Part shown: positions 21,626-29,236 of the stretch, one piece after another
How the letters are laid out: each line of letters begins with the position of its first letter
Position numbering within the stretch: the stretch's first letter is position 1
Assembly (NCBI GenBank): GCA_003248805.1
Contig: QFQY01000049.1
Span: 1 to 33,459 of the forward strand
DNA: 33,459 nucleotides
Reading direction: 5' to 3'
From: Chelatococcus sp.
GTDB lineage: Bacteria; Pseudomonadota; Alphaproteobacteria; Rhizobiales; Beijerinckiaceae
Made by a program: the position numbers and the translations under genes
Notes under the pieces: generated by a model
The model's database searches: none
The model's input: only the letters and a program-made list of their open reading frames with translations
What the model was told of the DNA's origin: nothing

Positions 21626-21957
21626 TGGATCGCCGATCGTTCTTCCGCGCTGCAGTCGTTGCTCCAGTCGCGCTCACTGCGGCTGCGGCGCCGGCGGGAT
21701 CCATCTGTCGCTTCTCGCGACTATCCGTAGTGAAGGGCGACCCGGGCGAACGCGCCTATGGCATTCTCCGCTCCGAGGGGCTCACGCCAACCGTCTGGCT
21801 CGATGGGGTCGACCAGAAGCTGGTGGTCACCGCCGACGTCGAGGCTGGCTTCGTTCGCCGCTTGGTGACCGGTCCGAGCGGCAATATCGCGACAGATGCC
21901 GCCGGCGACGTCCTTGAGGAGGACGTTTTCGGCAAGGTCGTGATCACGGTCGGCTGA
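21625..21957 (+). CDS. Hypothetical phage protein with Tat-like signal peptide
   Basis: A 110-residue protein beginning MDRRSFFRAAVVAPVALT. The RRSFFR motif, hydrophobic stretch and AAAAPAG cleavage-like region match a twin-arginine signal peptide. The rest is beta-rich (TVWLDGVDQKLVVTADVEAG), compatible with a small virion protein, and it has no recognised domain. ATG 21625 follows GGGAGG by 8 bases; a GTG three bases earlier overlaps the upstream stop. An exported protein encoded within a head-neck gene run is odd; it could be a membrane or periplasmic factor or a mimic. Confidence 0.6.
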   Translation: MDRRSFFRAAVVAPVALTAAAAPAGSICRFSRLSVVKGDPGERAYGILRSEGLTPTVWLDGVDQKLVVTADVEAGFVRRLVTGPSGNIATDAAGDVLEEDVFGKVVITVG

Positions 21958-22628
21958 TGGCGATCTCGTCCAGGCTCGACCCGTTCGATCTGTCGCGCGA
22001 CGTGCTGGTTGCCGCCGGGCTCAGCCCCGCCGAGCAGGCGAAGATGTTCCAGGCGGTCGCTCGCGACGAGTTGGCGAAAGGTCAGGCCTTGAACCGCGCC
22101 GCCACCGGACAAGTGCCGCCGCATGTGACGATCGTCGACCAGAAACGCGGCGCGGTTCTCGAGAGCGCAAAGGCAGACAGCACGGTCGTCTTCGAGTTCG
22201 AGCTGATCGAAACCGCGCTCGCAGCCATCGGGGAGATGCTGGTTCGGCATAGCCCGGTGCGGAGCGGCAGGTTTCAGGACTCGTGGATCCTGTTCGCGGA
22301 TGGCGACGCGGTCGTGCCCGGTGCGGTTCCGTCGGGAGCGCAGGAATACGCCTTCGTCAACTCCCAGCCCTATGCCAGGAAGATTGAGAAGGGGCTCTCG
22401 CCCCAGGCGCCGGACGGCGTCGCGGAGGCCGTTGCGACGCTGGCTCAGCGGCGCTGGGGCAACATTGCCCGCGTCACCTTCACCTTCCGGTCGCCGGTGA
22501 CCGGCGTCGTGTTCGGAGCGGCAAACAGGGCCGAGCGAACCGCCATGCGCTCGCAGCCCGCGCGCCGTGCTGCGATCCGGATGGAGCGCGCCACCCGCGC
22601 GCCGGCCGTCGTCGTCCGCCCGAAATAG
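21957..22628 (+). CDS. Neck or tail-completion protein, HK97 gp10-like
   Basis: A 223-residue protein. LIRH-like sequence is replaced by MLVRHSPVRSGRFQDSW (about 96-112), the S-P-x-x-T/S-G-x-x-x-x-S-W motif of gp10-like neck and minor tail proteins, and YARKIEKG (about 140) matches the strand that follows it. The C-terminal third is basic and Arg-rich. ATG 21957 shares one base with the upstream stop. It probably forms the joint between connector and tail. Confidence 0.65.
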   Translation: MAISSRLDPFDLSRDVLVAAGLSPAEQAKMFQAVARDELAKGQALNRAATGQVPPHVTIVDQKRGAVLESAKADSTVVFEFELIETALAAIGEMLVRHSPVRSGRFQDSWILFADGDAVVPGAVPSGAQEYAFVNSQPYARKIEKGLSPQAPDGVAEAVATLAQRRWGNIARVTFTFRSPVTGVVFGAANRAERTAMRSQPARRAAIRMERATRAPAVVVRPK

Positions 22629-22630
22629 CC

Positions 22631-23026
22631 ATGGCTCACAAGCTCGTCGAAGCCGCCGTGGAGGCTCGCCTCCGCGCGCTCTGGAGTGCGTCTCCGGTAT
22701 TCGTGGAGAACACTGAAGCGGAGCCTCCGGCAGACGGTTCCGGCTATCTGATGCTCCAGTTTCCGGTCGCCGACGCCAGCCGCTCGGCGATCAACGAGCG
22801 CGCCTATCGCGAGGAAGGCGCCTTCCGCGTCGTCCTGCACGTCCCGCGCGACACCGGCGTCCAGCAGATCCGCGACCAGGGCGAGGCCATCGCGGCGCTG
22901 TTCTGCGACGAGAGCTTCGCCGGCGTGAACTGCCGTGTTCCCGGGCCGACCTTCGTCGGCGACGCGGTCGGTGCCCTCTCCTGGGCCAGCGTCACGATTC
23001 CCTACGATTTCAACTTCACCCGGTGA
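22631..23026 (+). CDS. Tail terminator-like protein (DUF4128 type)
   Basis: A 131-residue alpha/beta protein. VEAAVEARLRALWSASPVFVEN at the start, then SGYLMLQFPV, a central AFRVVLHVPRDTGVQQIRDQ and the ending ALSWASVTIPYDFNF have the strand-helix-strand order of lambda gpU and DUF4128 tail terminators. These cap the tail tube and stop its growth. Location before the tube protein gene supports the call. Confidence 0.65.
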   Translation: MAHKLVEAAVEARLRALWSASPVFVENTEAEPPADGSGYLMLQFPVADASRSAINERAYREEGAFRVVLHVPRDTGVQQIRDQGEAIAALFCDESFAGVNCRVPGPTFVGDAVGALSWASVTIPYDFNFTR

Positions 23027-23037
23027 GGAGCACCACG

Positions 23038-23256
23038 ATGACCCAGGTCACCAACCTGACGCGCGCCGGCATGGAATTCGTCGTCGGGACGAAAGACGGC
23101 GCGCCGGTCACCGAGCACCTCAAGGCCGGCGAGACGCGCGACATCCCCATCGATCTTGGCAGCGCGACGGTCAAGGGCCGCATCGCGGCCGAGGCCATCC
23201 GGATCGGCGCACCCGCAAGCCGCCGCGCAGCCAGGACCGACGCCGGCGGCATGTAG
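23038..23256 (+). CDS. Hypothetical 72-aa tail-region protein
   Basis: A short beta-like protein (MTQVTNLTRAGMEFVVGTKDG, split by charged turns) with no recognised family. It has a good GAGGAG ribosome-binding site before ATG 23038 and lies between the terminator-like and tube-protein genes. It may be a small virion component. Confidence 0.55.
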   Translation: MTQVTNLTRAGMEFVVGTKDGAPVTEHLKAGETRDIPIDLGSATVKGRIAAEAIRIGAPASRRAARTDAGGM

Positions 23257-23295
23257 CCGACCCCTTTCATTCGCGGACCGCCAGGAGGAACCACG

Positions 23296-23778
23296 ATGTC
23301 CGACATTTTCACCGCCACCGGGGCCAAGCTGTTCATCGGCCCGTCCGTCACGGCCGCCACCGACACGGCCCTCGAATACGCGGCGCTGGCATGGACGGAG
23401 GTCGGCATGATCCAGACGCTCGGCGAGTATGGCGACGAATCGAGCGAGGTCACCTTCGCGGTGCTAGGCGACGGTCGCATCCGCAAGGCCAAGGGCGCCC
23501 GCAATGCCGGCACGCTGGCGATCACGACGGCGCATGCGGCCGACGACACCGGCCAGCAGGCAATGATCGCGGCCGAGGCCACCTACAACAACTACGCCTT
23601 CAAGATCGAGCTGCCCAACAAGCTCAACTCCACCGGAACGAACGAGATCCAGTATTTCCGCGGGCTCGTGATGTCGAAGCGCCTCAATGTCGGCGGCAAC
23701 GACACCGTGGTCACCGACACCTACAACGTCGGCGTCAACTCGCCGATCATCTCGGTCGCCCCGACCGCCGGCTCCTGA
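23296..23778 (+). CDS. Major tail (tube) protein
   Basis: A 160-residue beta-rich protein. Its length, a middle part with AWTEVGMIQTLGEYGDE, a helix-like ATYNNYAFKIEL segment, and the ending strands fit tube proteins of long-tailed phages, which polymerise into the hollow tail. It has a strong ribosome-binding site (CAGGAGGAACC) as expected for an abundant protein, and sits directly before the chaperone genes, the usual location. Confidence 0.75.
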   Translation: MSDIFTATGAKLFIGPSVTAATDTALEYAALAWTEVGMIQTLGEYGDESSEVTFAVLGDGRIRKAKGARNAGTLAITTAHAADDTGQQAMIAAEATYNNYAFKIELPNKLNSTGTNEIQYFRGLVMSKRLNVGGNDTVVTDTYNVGVNSPIISVAPTAGS

Positions 23779-23831
23779 GGCGCGCGCCGCGCCCCAGTCA
23801 GTCTCATCTCAAGCCATTACAGGAGTGCTTC

Positions 23832-24260
23832 GTGAAGCTCTCGGACATTCGGATCAACGCCGCGGCGATCGAGCAGGGCGAATGGATCGGCGCCGCTCAC
23901 GGTACGCCGATCCCGACCATGGGAGACCTCTGTCTCAGGGTCCGCGGGGTCGGCAATTCCGACTATCGCAAGCTGCGGGCGAAGCTGGAGGAGGCCGTGC
24001 CGCGCAGCCGTCGTGAAGGCGGGAAGATCGGCGATCGGGAGGCGGAGGAGATCTTCGTCCAGTGTCTCGTCGAAACCGTCCTGATGGACTGGTCCGGCGT
24101 CGAGAACGAAGATGGGACTCCGCTCGAGTTCTCCAGGCCCGCGGCGCTCAAGATCATGAGTAATCCCGATCTCGCGCCCTTCAAGCACGCGGTGGTATGG
24201 GCGGCCGGCCAGGTGGGTGAACTCCGCACCGAAAGCGACAAGGCCGCCGCGGGAAACTGA
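23832..24260 (+). CDS. Tail assembly chaperone, lambda gpG-like
   Basis: A 142-residue protein produced when ribosomes stop normally. It is mostly helical and acidic near the centre (REAEEIFVQCLVETVLMDW) and ends in AAAGN. Its place between the tube protein and the tape measure, together with the frameshift cassette at its stop codon, identifies it as the G-type chaperone that coats the tape measure during tail assembly. GTG 23832 is preceded by AGGAG. Confidence 0.85.
   Translation: MKLSDIRINAAAIEQGEWIGAAHGTPIPTMGDLCLRVRGVGNSDYRKLRAKLEEAVPRSRREGGKIGDREAEEIFVQCLVETVLMDWSGVENEDGTPLEFSRPAALKIMSNPDLAPFKHAVVWAAGQVGELRTESDKAAAGN
24251..24257 (+). promoter_or_regulatory. -1 ribosomal frameshift slippery site GGGAAAC
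   Basis: In the G reading frame the heptamer reads G-GGA-AAC and the next codon is TGA. It therefore fits X-XXY-YYZ exactly. Slipping back one base re-pairs at GGG and AAA, and translation continues CTG-ATT into the downstream frame. Lambda uses GGGAAAG at the same place in its G/T genes. Confidence 0.9.
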
Positions 24261-24607
24261 TTGCCGCGCTGCGCGACGAGCTGGCGCGGCAAGACCAATC
24301 TCCGGCTGCGGCGGATATCGATCCCGGACTGCACTTCATCTGGGCGGCGTTCTGGGAGCTCGGCACGGAGCGGCAGGTCGGCATGAGCCTGGGTCCGATA
24401 CCGGGCTCCGCGATCCGATCTTTCGCCAGGGACAACGGGGTGACGGGCGACTGGCTCGATTCCTTCACCACCGTCATCCGGAAGCTCGATCGCGAATATC
24501 TCAGGCTGCTCACGTCGGGCGGCAAAAGACGGCATGTCGTCCGGGGCGACGACATCGATGGCGTTCGAAACATGCTCGGCCGCATGGCTAAGCAGAAGTC
24601 GGAGTAG
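24257..24607 (+). CDS. T-frame of the tail chaperone (GT fusion by -1 frameshift)
   Basis: This frame has no good start of its own near its beginning. It is entered by slipping at GGGAAAC and adds 116 residues to the G product, giving a 258-residue GT protein. It begins LIAALRDELARQDQ and contains HFIWAAFWELGTERQ, then SLGPIPGSAIRSFARDNG. A separate internal start at ATG 24383 is unlikely. The T part of GT proteins contacts the tube protein and recruits it to the tape-measure complex. It stops 1 base before the tape measure start. Confidence 0.85.
   Translation: MIAALRDELARQDQSPAAADIDPGLHFIWAAFWELGTERQVGMSLGPIPGSAIRSFARDNGVTGDWLDSFTTVIRKLDREYLRLLTSGGKRRHVVRGDDIDGVRNMLGRMAKQKSE
24261..24292 (+). 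promoter_or_regulatory. Frameshift-stimulating hairpin candidate
   Basis: TTGCCGCGC (24261-24269) pairs exactly with GCGCGGCAA (24284-24292) across 14 bases. The stem begins 3 bases after the slippery heptamer, directly after the G stop codon. A short spacer and long GC-rich stem fit a stimulatory element that pauses the ribosome over the slip site. Confidence 0.7.
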
Positions 24608-27600
24608 GTGGTGGCAGAGAACGAAGTCGTCCGCGTCATCAGGATCAAGGGCGTCCCCGAGGGCCTGGATGCGGTCGCGGCGAAGCTCAACGCCGTCGAG
24701 GACGCCTATGCCGCCGTCGCGCAGCAGGGCGACAAGGCCGCAGCGGCGACCCAGCGTGTGGAGAAAAGCCAGCTTTCCGCCCGGACCGCCTTCGACCGGG
24801 TCCAGCGTTCGCTGGACGAGCAATACCGGATGCAGGAAAGGCTCGCGCGGGCACAGAGCGACCTGCAGCGGGCCTATGACCAGGGCCTCGTCAGCGAGCA
24901 GAGGCGCGCGCAGCTGCTCGAGCTCGCGAGCCGGAAATACGGCGAGGCCAATGCCGCCGCAACGGCCTATGCGAACGCCATCGGGCGGGCGGGGACCACC
25001 GCGAACGACAATTTCGCGAAGAGTGCCGGCCTGGCCCGGCACGAGATGATCAATCTCGGCCGGCAGGCGCAGGACGTCGCGACGCAGTTGGCGATGGGCC
25101 AGAGTCCGTTCCAGGTCCTGAGCAGCCAGGCCGCGCAGATCGCCGACATCTTCATGTCGACGCAGGGCACGGTCGGCGGATTTTTCCGCCAGGCCGCGGC
25201 GGGGGTGGCTCGTTTCGCCATGTCCGGCGCTGGGCTGGCGACCGGCGGCGCGCTGATCGGCGGCGCCGCGCTGCTCGCCGGAAGCCAGTATGCCGACGGC
25301 CAGCGCGAGATCGAGCGCGCCATGGCGGGCGTCGGCCGTCAATCCGGCATCACGGTCGGGCAGATCAACCGCCTGTCGGAAAGCTATGCCGATGCCGCGA
25401 AGGTCTCACGCTCGACGGCGCGCGACATGATCACGGCCTTCGCGAGCACGGGTCGGATCGACGCCGGCAATCTACCCGATACCGCCGGTCTGACACGCAA
25501 CTTTGCCGCCATGACCGGCGCCGGCGCGACCGATGCGGCAAAAACGCTCGCTGCCGCTTTCGTCGACCCGACGCGCGGCGCCCAGGAGCTCAACAAGCAG
25601 ATCGGATTCCTCGACGCGCGCACCCTCGACTACATCCGGACCGCTCAGGCCCAGGGCCGCCTGGGCGAGGCGCAGCGCGCGCTGTCGGAAACGCTCGGCC
25701 AGAGCATTCAGGGAGCGGCGGATCGAACGTCCAACCTGGCGAAAGCATGGGACGCGGTCTGGAACGCAGCGACCCGCGCTTGGGACGGCATCGGCGCCGC
25801 GGTTGGGGGCCAGATCTCGCTCGAAGACAAGCTCGCGAAGGCTATCGAGAACCGGGCGCGCATGGAGGACGGGGGGCGTTCCGGCGGCATGTGGTCACGC
25901 TGGTCAGCTGGCGAGCGAGCGCAAGCCGATTCCACCGTCTCGGATATCCAGGAGCAGATCCGCCGCCGCAATCAGCAGCAGGATCGCGACGCTCGCACTG
26001 CCCGGCAGGGCGCAGCGTCCCTGGCGGCCCTGGCGGTGGTTGACGAGCTAAACCCGTTCGGCGCTGAGATGCTGCGCCTCCAGGGAATGGCTTCGGCTCT
26101 GCAAAAGGGTCTGAAGGAGGCCGGCGATGCGCTCAAGCCGGACCAGGCGCAGCAGGTCCGGGAAGCCTACGAGCGGATCACGGCCGCGATCCAGTCCGCC
26201 CTGCCTCCGGCCGAACGCCAGCGGCAGATCAACGAACTCGCCCTGCAGTCCATCAACGCCAGGACGCTGGCCGAGCGGACGGCCGTCGAGGTCGCCAAGC
26301 TGCAGCAGGACTCAGCCTTCCGGCTGCTGGAGACCGAGCAGCAGCGGCTGACCATCCTCGGCAAGATCAACGAGATGCAGGCCCAGGCGAACCGAGAGGC
26401 GCGCGATGCGGCGCGTAGCGCGCGCGATCAGGCCGATCTCGTCAATCTCAGGCCCTACCAGCGCAGACTCGCCGAGAACCGCATTGCGGACCGAGATCTT
26501 CGTGAGCGCGTCGGGGGCGGCTACATTGCTCCGCTCGTCGGAACCATGGCGAACGGGATGGCTGCGCAGCGGTCGACCGGGCCGTCCCGCGTCCTCGATG
26601 CGCTGGATGCAATCGAGCGCTTCGAGAGCGGGGGGAAGAACATCCCGAACTACAAGTTCGGGCCGGGCTACACTGCTCAGGGCCATTTCCAGATCACGAA
26701 CTCGACCTGGAAGGATATCGCAAAGTCCGCTGGCATTGACCTCGGCGTCTATCCCAACGCGATGTCGGCGCCTTACGACGTCCAGCGCCAGGCGGCTGCG
26801 GCGCTCTATCAGCAGAGGGGCTTCCAGCCCTGGGCTCCGCACAACCCGGGCCTGCGCGGTTACATTGCCGCCAATGGCGGTCCGTCAGCCTTCGGGGCGG
26901 CCGGCGGCACAGCGAGCCTGACCAACAGCGCCCTCTCCGACCGCGATTACGTCGCACAGCAGGAGGCCTATAACTCGATCGTCCGGTCCGCGAACGACAA
27001 TCTGCGCGCCCAGCAGGCCCAGCTCGAGGCGACGAGGCAGACGATGTTCCAGACCACCGAAGAGGTGGTCAAGGCCCAGAAGTACCAGGAACTCTACAAT
27101 CAGGCCGTCCAGGAGGGTGGCACCGATCTCGCGAACCGCCTGGCGCCTTCCTTGATGCAGGTCGCGGCGGGCTATGGTGCGCTCGCCCGCCAGCAGGAAG
27201 AGGTCCAGAGAACCCAGGAGGCGATGAAGACGATCGGGGATCTCGGCCGTCAGACCATCAGCGGCTTCGTCTCCGATCTGCGCAATGGCGCGAGCGGGGC
27301 GGAAATCTTCCGTAACGCGCTCGATCGGATCGCCTCGAAGCTGATGGACATGGCCCTCAACGACCTCTTCGGGAAGGCGTTCGGCAACAACAGCATGGGG
27401 CTGTTCAGCAACGGCGGGTTTTTCTCGTCGCTGTTCGGCGGGTTCGGTGGTTCTGGCTCGGGGAACATCGCTGCGGGAACTGGCGGGCTGATCGCGGTCG
27501 GTTCGGGCGGCGGCTATGCGTCCGGCGGCTTCACCGGCGCCGGCGGCAGAAACGATCCTGCCGGCATCGTCCATCGCGGCGAATACGTCTTCAGCGCGGC

Positions 27601-27916
27601 TTCGGTGAACAGGATCGGTCTCGGCAATCTCGATTCGATGCATCGCGGCGCGCTGCGCGGCTATGCCGAGGGCGGCTACGTTTCCCCCGCCCCCTATATC
27701 CACCCGCCGGCGAACCAGAACGGCTCGCTCAAGGTCGACATCCACAACACCGTCAGCGACCGAGCCGACGTCAAGGTCGGTCGCAACCGCGACGGCTCGC
27801 TGAAAGTCATGATCACGGCGATCAAGGGCGATATCGCGCAGGACCTCGCGCGGGGACAGGGCTCCATCCCGACCGCGCTGCGGGCGACCCAGGATGGTCG
27901 CCAGTTGAGAGGCTGA
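24608..27916 (+). CDS. Tail tape measure protein with transglycosylase-like domain
   Basis: A 1102-residue protein. The first 180 residues are helical and alanine/glutamine-rich with long heptads. A hydrophobic stretch (VARFAMSGAGLATGGALIGGA) follows, as is usual for tape measures. Residues about 665-760 hold a lytic transglycosylase-like domain: AIERFESGGKNIPNYKFG, with Glu673 the likely acid, then GHFQITNSTWKDIAKSAG. The C-terminal part contains KTIGDLGRQTISGFVSDL and a glycine-rich tail. Tape measures set tail length and enter the cell wall, so the enzyme domain probably opens peptidoglycan. GTG 24608 or 24611 directly follows the T-frame stop. An encoded hydrophobic segment may insert in the inner membrane. 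Confidence 0.9.
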   Translation: MVAENEVVRVIRIKGVPEGLDAVAAKLNAVEDAYAAVAQQGDKAAAATQRVEKSQLSARTAFDRVQRSLDEQYRMQERLARAQSDLQRAYDQGLVSEQRRAQLLELASRKYGEANAAATAYANAIGRAGTTANDNFAKSAGLARHEMINLGRQAQDVATQLAMGQSPFQVLSSQAAQIADIFMSTQGTVGGFFRQAAAGVARFAMSGAGLATGGALIGGAALLAGSQYADGQREIERAMAGVGRQSGITVGQINRLSESYADAAKVSRSTARDMITAFASTGRIDAGNLPDTAGLTRNFAAMTGAGATDAAKTLAAAFVDPTRGAQELNKQIGFLDARTLDYIRTAQAQGRLGEAQRALSETLGQSIQGAADRTSNLAKAWDAVWNAATRAWDGIGAAVGGQISLEDKLAKAIENRARMEDGGRSGGMWSRWSAGERAQADSTVSDIQEQIRRRNQQQDRDARTARQGAASLAALAVVDELNPFGAEMLRLQGMASALQKGLKEAGDALKPDQAQQVREAYERITAAIQSALPPAERQRQINELALQSINARTLAERTAVEVAKLQQDSAFRLLETEQQRLTILGKINEMQAQANREARDAARSARDQADLVNLRPYQRRLAENRIADRDLRERVGGGYIAPLVGTMANGMAAQRSTGPSRVLDALDAIERFESGGKNIPNYKFGPGYTAQGHFQITNSTWKDIAKSAGIDLGVYPNAMSAPYDVQRQAAAALYQQRGFQPWAPHNPGLRGYIAANGGPSAFGAAGGTASLTNSALSDRDYVAQQEAYNSIVRSANDNLRAQQAQLEATRQTMFQTTEEVVKAQKYQELYNQAVQEGGTDLANRLAPSLMQVAAGYGALARQQEEVQRTQEAMKTIGDLGRQTISGFVSDLRNGASGAEIFRNALDRIASKLMDMALNDLFGKAFGNNSMGLFSNGGFFSSLFGGFGGSGSGNIAAGTGGLIAVGSGGGYASGGFTGAGGRNDPAGIVHRGEYVFSAASVNRIGLGNLDSMHRGALRGYAEGGYVSPAPYIHPPANQNGSLKVDIHNTVSDRADVKVGRNRDGSLKVMITAIKGDIAQDLARGQGSIPTALRATQDGRQLRG

Positions 27917-27917
27917 C

Positions 27918-28295
27918 ATGGCTGTCCCGGTCTGGCCTTCACAAGTCCCCTACGAAAACGTCGCCGAGGCGGCGAGCGCCAGCAGCTCCTACATGCCGCC
28001 GGCGATGAGCGAGACGGAGGGCGGCCCGCCGATAGGACGGCCGCGCCCCGGCCCGCGCGCCACCGAGATCGGCTGGCGCAGCCAGCCTCTCGATCAGCAG
28101 CAATGGGAAGCGCTCGAGCAGTTCCTGCGCGTCACGCTTTACCAGGGCACGCGCGTCTTCGAGATGCCGGTGTTCAGGCCGGGCAGCGGCTATGTCGCCC
28201 GCCTGTGCAAGATCAAGGCCGGAACCTTCGCGACCGACTTCAGCGAAGTGCCCTGGCAATCGGTGTCCTTCACCCTGATCGTCTTCAACTGGTAG
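27918..28295 (+). CDS. Minor tail protein, lambda gpM-like position
   Basis: A 125-residue protein beginning MAVPVWPSQVP and ending SFTLIVFNW. A helix (DQQQWEALEQFLRVTL) followed by beta strands fits minor tail or distal-tail proteins such as lambda gpM. The order tape measure, this gene, gpL-like, gpK-like, J-like is that of lambda tails, which is the main support. It starts one base after the tape measure stop. Confidence 0.6.
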   Translation: MAVPVWPSQVPYENVAEAASASSSYMPPAMSETEGGPPIGRPRPGPRATEIGWRSQPLDQQQWEALEQFLRVTLYQGTRVFEMPVFRPGSGYVARLCKIKAGTFATDFSEVPWQSVSFTLIVFNW

Positions 28296-28299
28296 GCGG

Positions 28300-28812
28300 A
28301 TGACCATCTCGGCCGCGATGGCGGAGACCTATGCGTCCAACGACGTAAGGGCCGATCTGCTCTGCACGCTTCAGTTCGACCATCCGACCTTCATCGTGCC
28401 GCTGCGCTTCGTGCAAGGGACGCGCGTGAAGGACCTCTACGAGACGGTGCAGCTTCCGGTGCCCGGGAACCCGTCGGCGGACTTCACGGTCGTCGACTTC
28501 AGCTGGCAACGGCCCGGGATGGAGGAGTCCGGCGCACCGAAGGCGCGGGTTCGCGTCGATAACGTGAGCCGGGTCCTGCAGGACGCGCTGCGCGCGGCGG
28601 TCTCTTCCGACGCGCCCTTCGATGTCACCTATCGCGAGTACCTGACGAGCGACCCGAACCATCCCGAGATCTATGACGGCCTGCACATGTCGTCGGTCTC
28701 GGTGACGGCACTCTCGGCGTCGGGGGACCTCTTCTACGAGGAGATCGAAATGAAGGCTTTCCCAGGACGGACCTACGATCTCGCCACCTATGCGGCTCTG
28801 TACGGGCAGTAA
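28300..28812 (+). CDS. Tail protein, DUF1833/gpL-like
   Basis: A 170-residue beta-rich protein: LLCTLQFDHPTFIVPLRFVQG at the start, a PGNPSADFTVVDFSWQRPGM segment, and an EEIEMKAFPGRTYDL end. The strand pattern and the final aromatic PGRTY motif resemble DUF1833 phage tail proteins, which occupy the place of lambda gpL at the tail tip. No cysteine cluster like that of lambda gpL is seen. Confidence 0.65.
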   Translation: MTISAAMAETYASNDVRADLLCTLQFDHPTFIVPLRFVQGTRVKDLYETVQLPVPGNPSADFTVVDFSWQRPGMEESGAPKARVRVDNVSRVLQDALRAAVSSDAPFDVTYREYLTSDPNHPEIYDGLHMSSVSVTALSASGDLFYEEIEMKAFPGRTYDLATYAALYGQ

Positions 28813-28816
28813 TCTC

Positions 28817-29236
28817 ATGACCGTTTCCGATACCGCCACGCTGCAATTCCTCTCGGCCACGATTGGTCGCCGCTACGAGCCGGCGGGCCTCCATTGCTGG
28901 GAGCTGGTGCGCATGTACCAGCGGGTCGTCGCCGGCCGCGAGCTGCCGCCGGTGCTGATCGCTCCCGAGAGACGGCGCGAGCTGGTCGGCATGATGGACC
29001 TGCGGCATTCCTATCCGGGGTGGCGGCAGGTCCAGGAGCCGCAGGACGGCGCGGTCGTCTTCATGACGCGTCATGGCCATGAGGTTGCGAAGGCCGCGTG
29101 CCACGCCGGCATCTGGCTGTCGCTCGACGGCGGCGGCATCCTGCATACGGATGAGCCGCATGGCGTCGTGTTCGAAAGCGTCGCGGAACTGACGGCCCGT
29201 AACTGGGCCGACCTGAGCTTCTACGTGCCCGCCTGA
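28817..29236 (+). CDS. NlpC/P60-type tail peptidase, gpK-like
   Basis: A 139-residue protein with a compact NlpC/P60 core. Cys27 in GLHCWELV, His96 in CHAGIWL and His110 in ILHTDE match the Cys-His-His order of cell-wall peptidases of this family. Tail-tip homologs such as lambda gpK help in tail assembly or cut peptidoglycan at entry. ATG 28817 lies 4 bases after the previous stop. Its place before the J-like gene is as in lambda. Confidence 0.75.
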   Translation: MTVSDTATLQFLSATIGRRYEPAGLHCWELVRMYQRVVAGRELPPVLIAPERRRELVGMMDLRHSYPGWRQVQEPQDGAVVFMTRHGHEVAKAACHAGIWLSLDGGGILHTDEPHGVVFESVAELTARNWADLSFYVPA

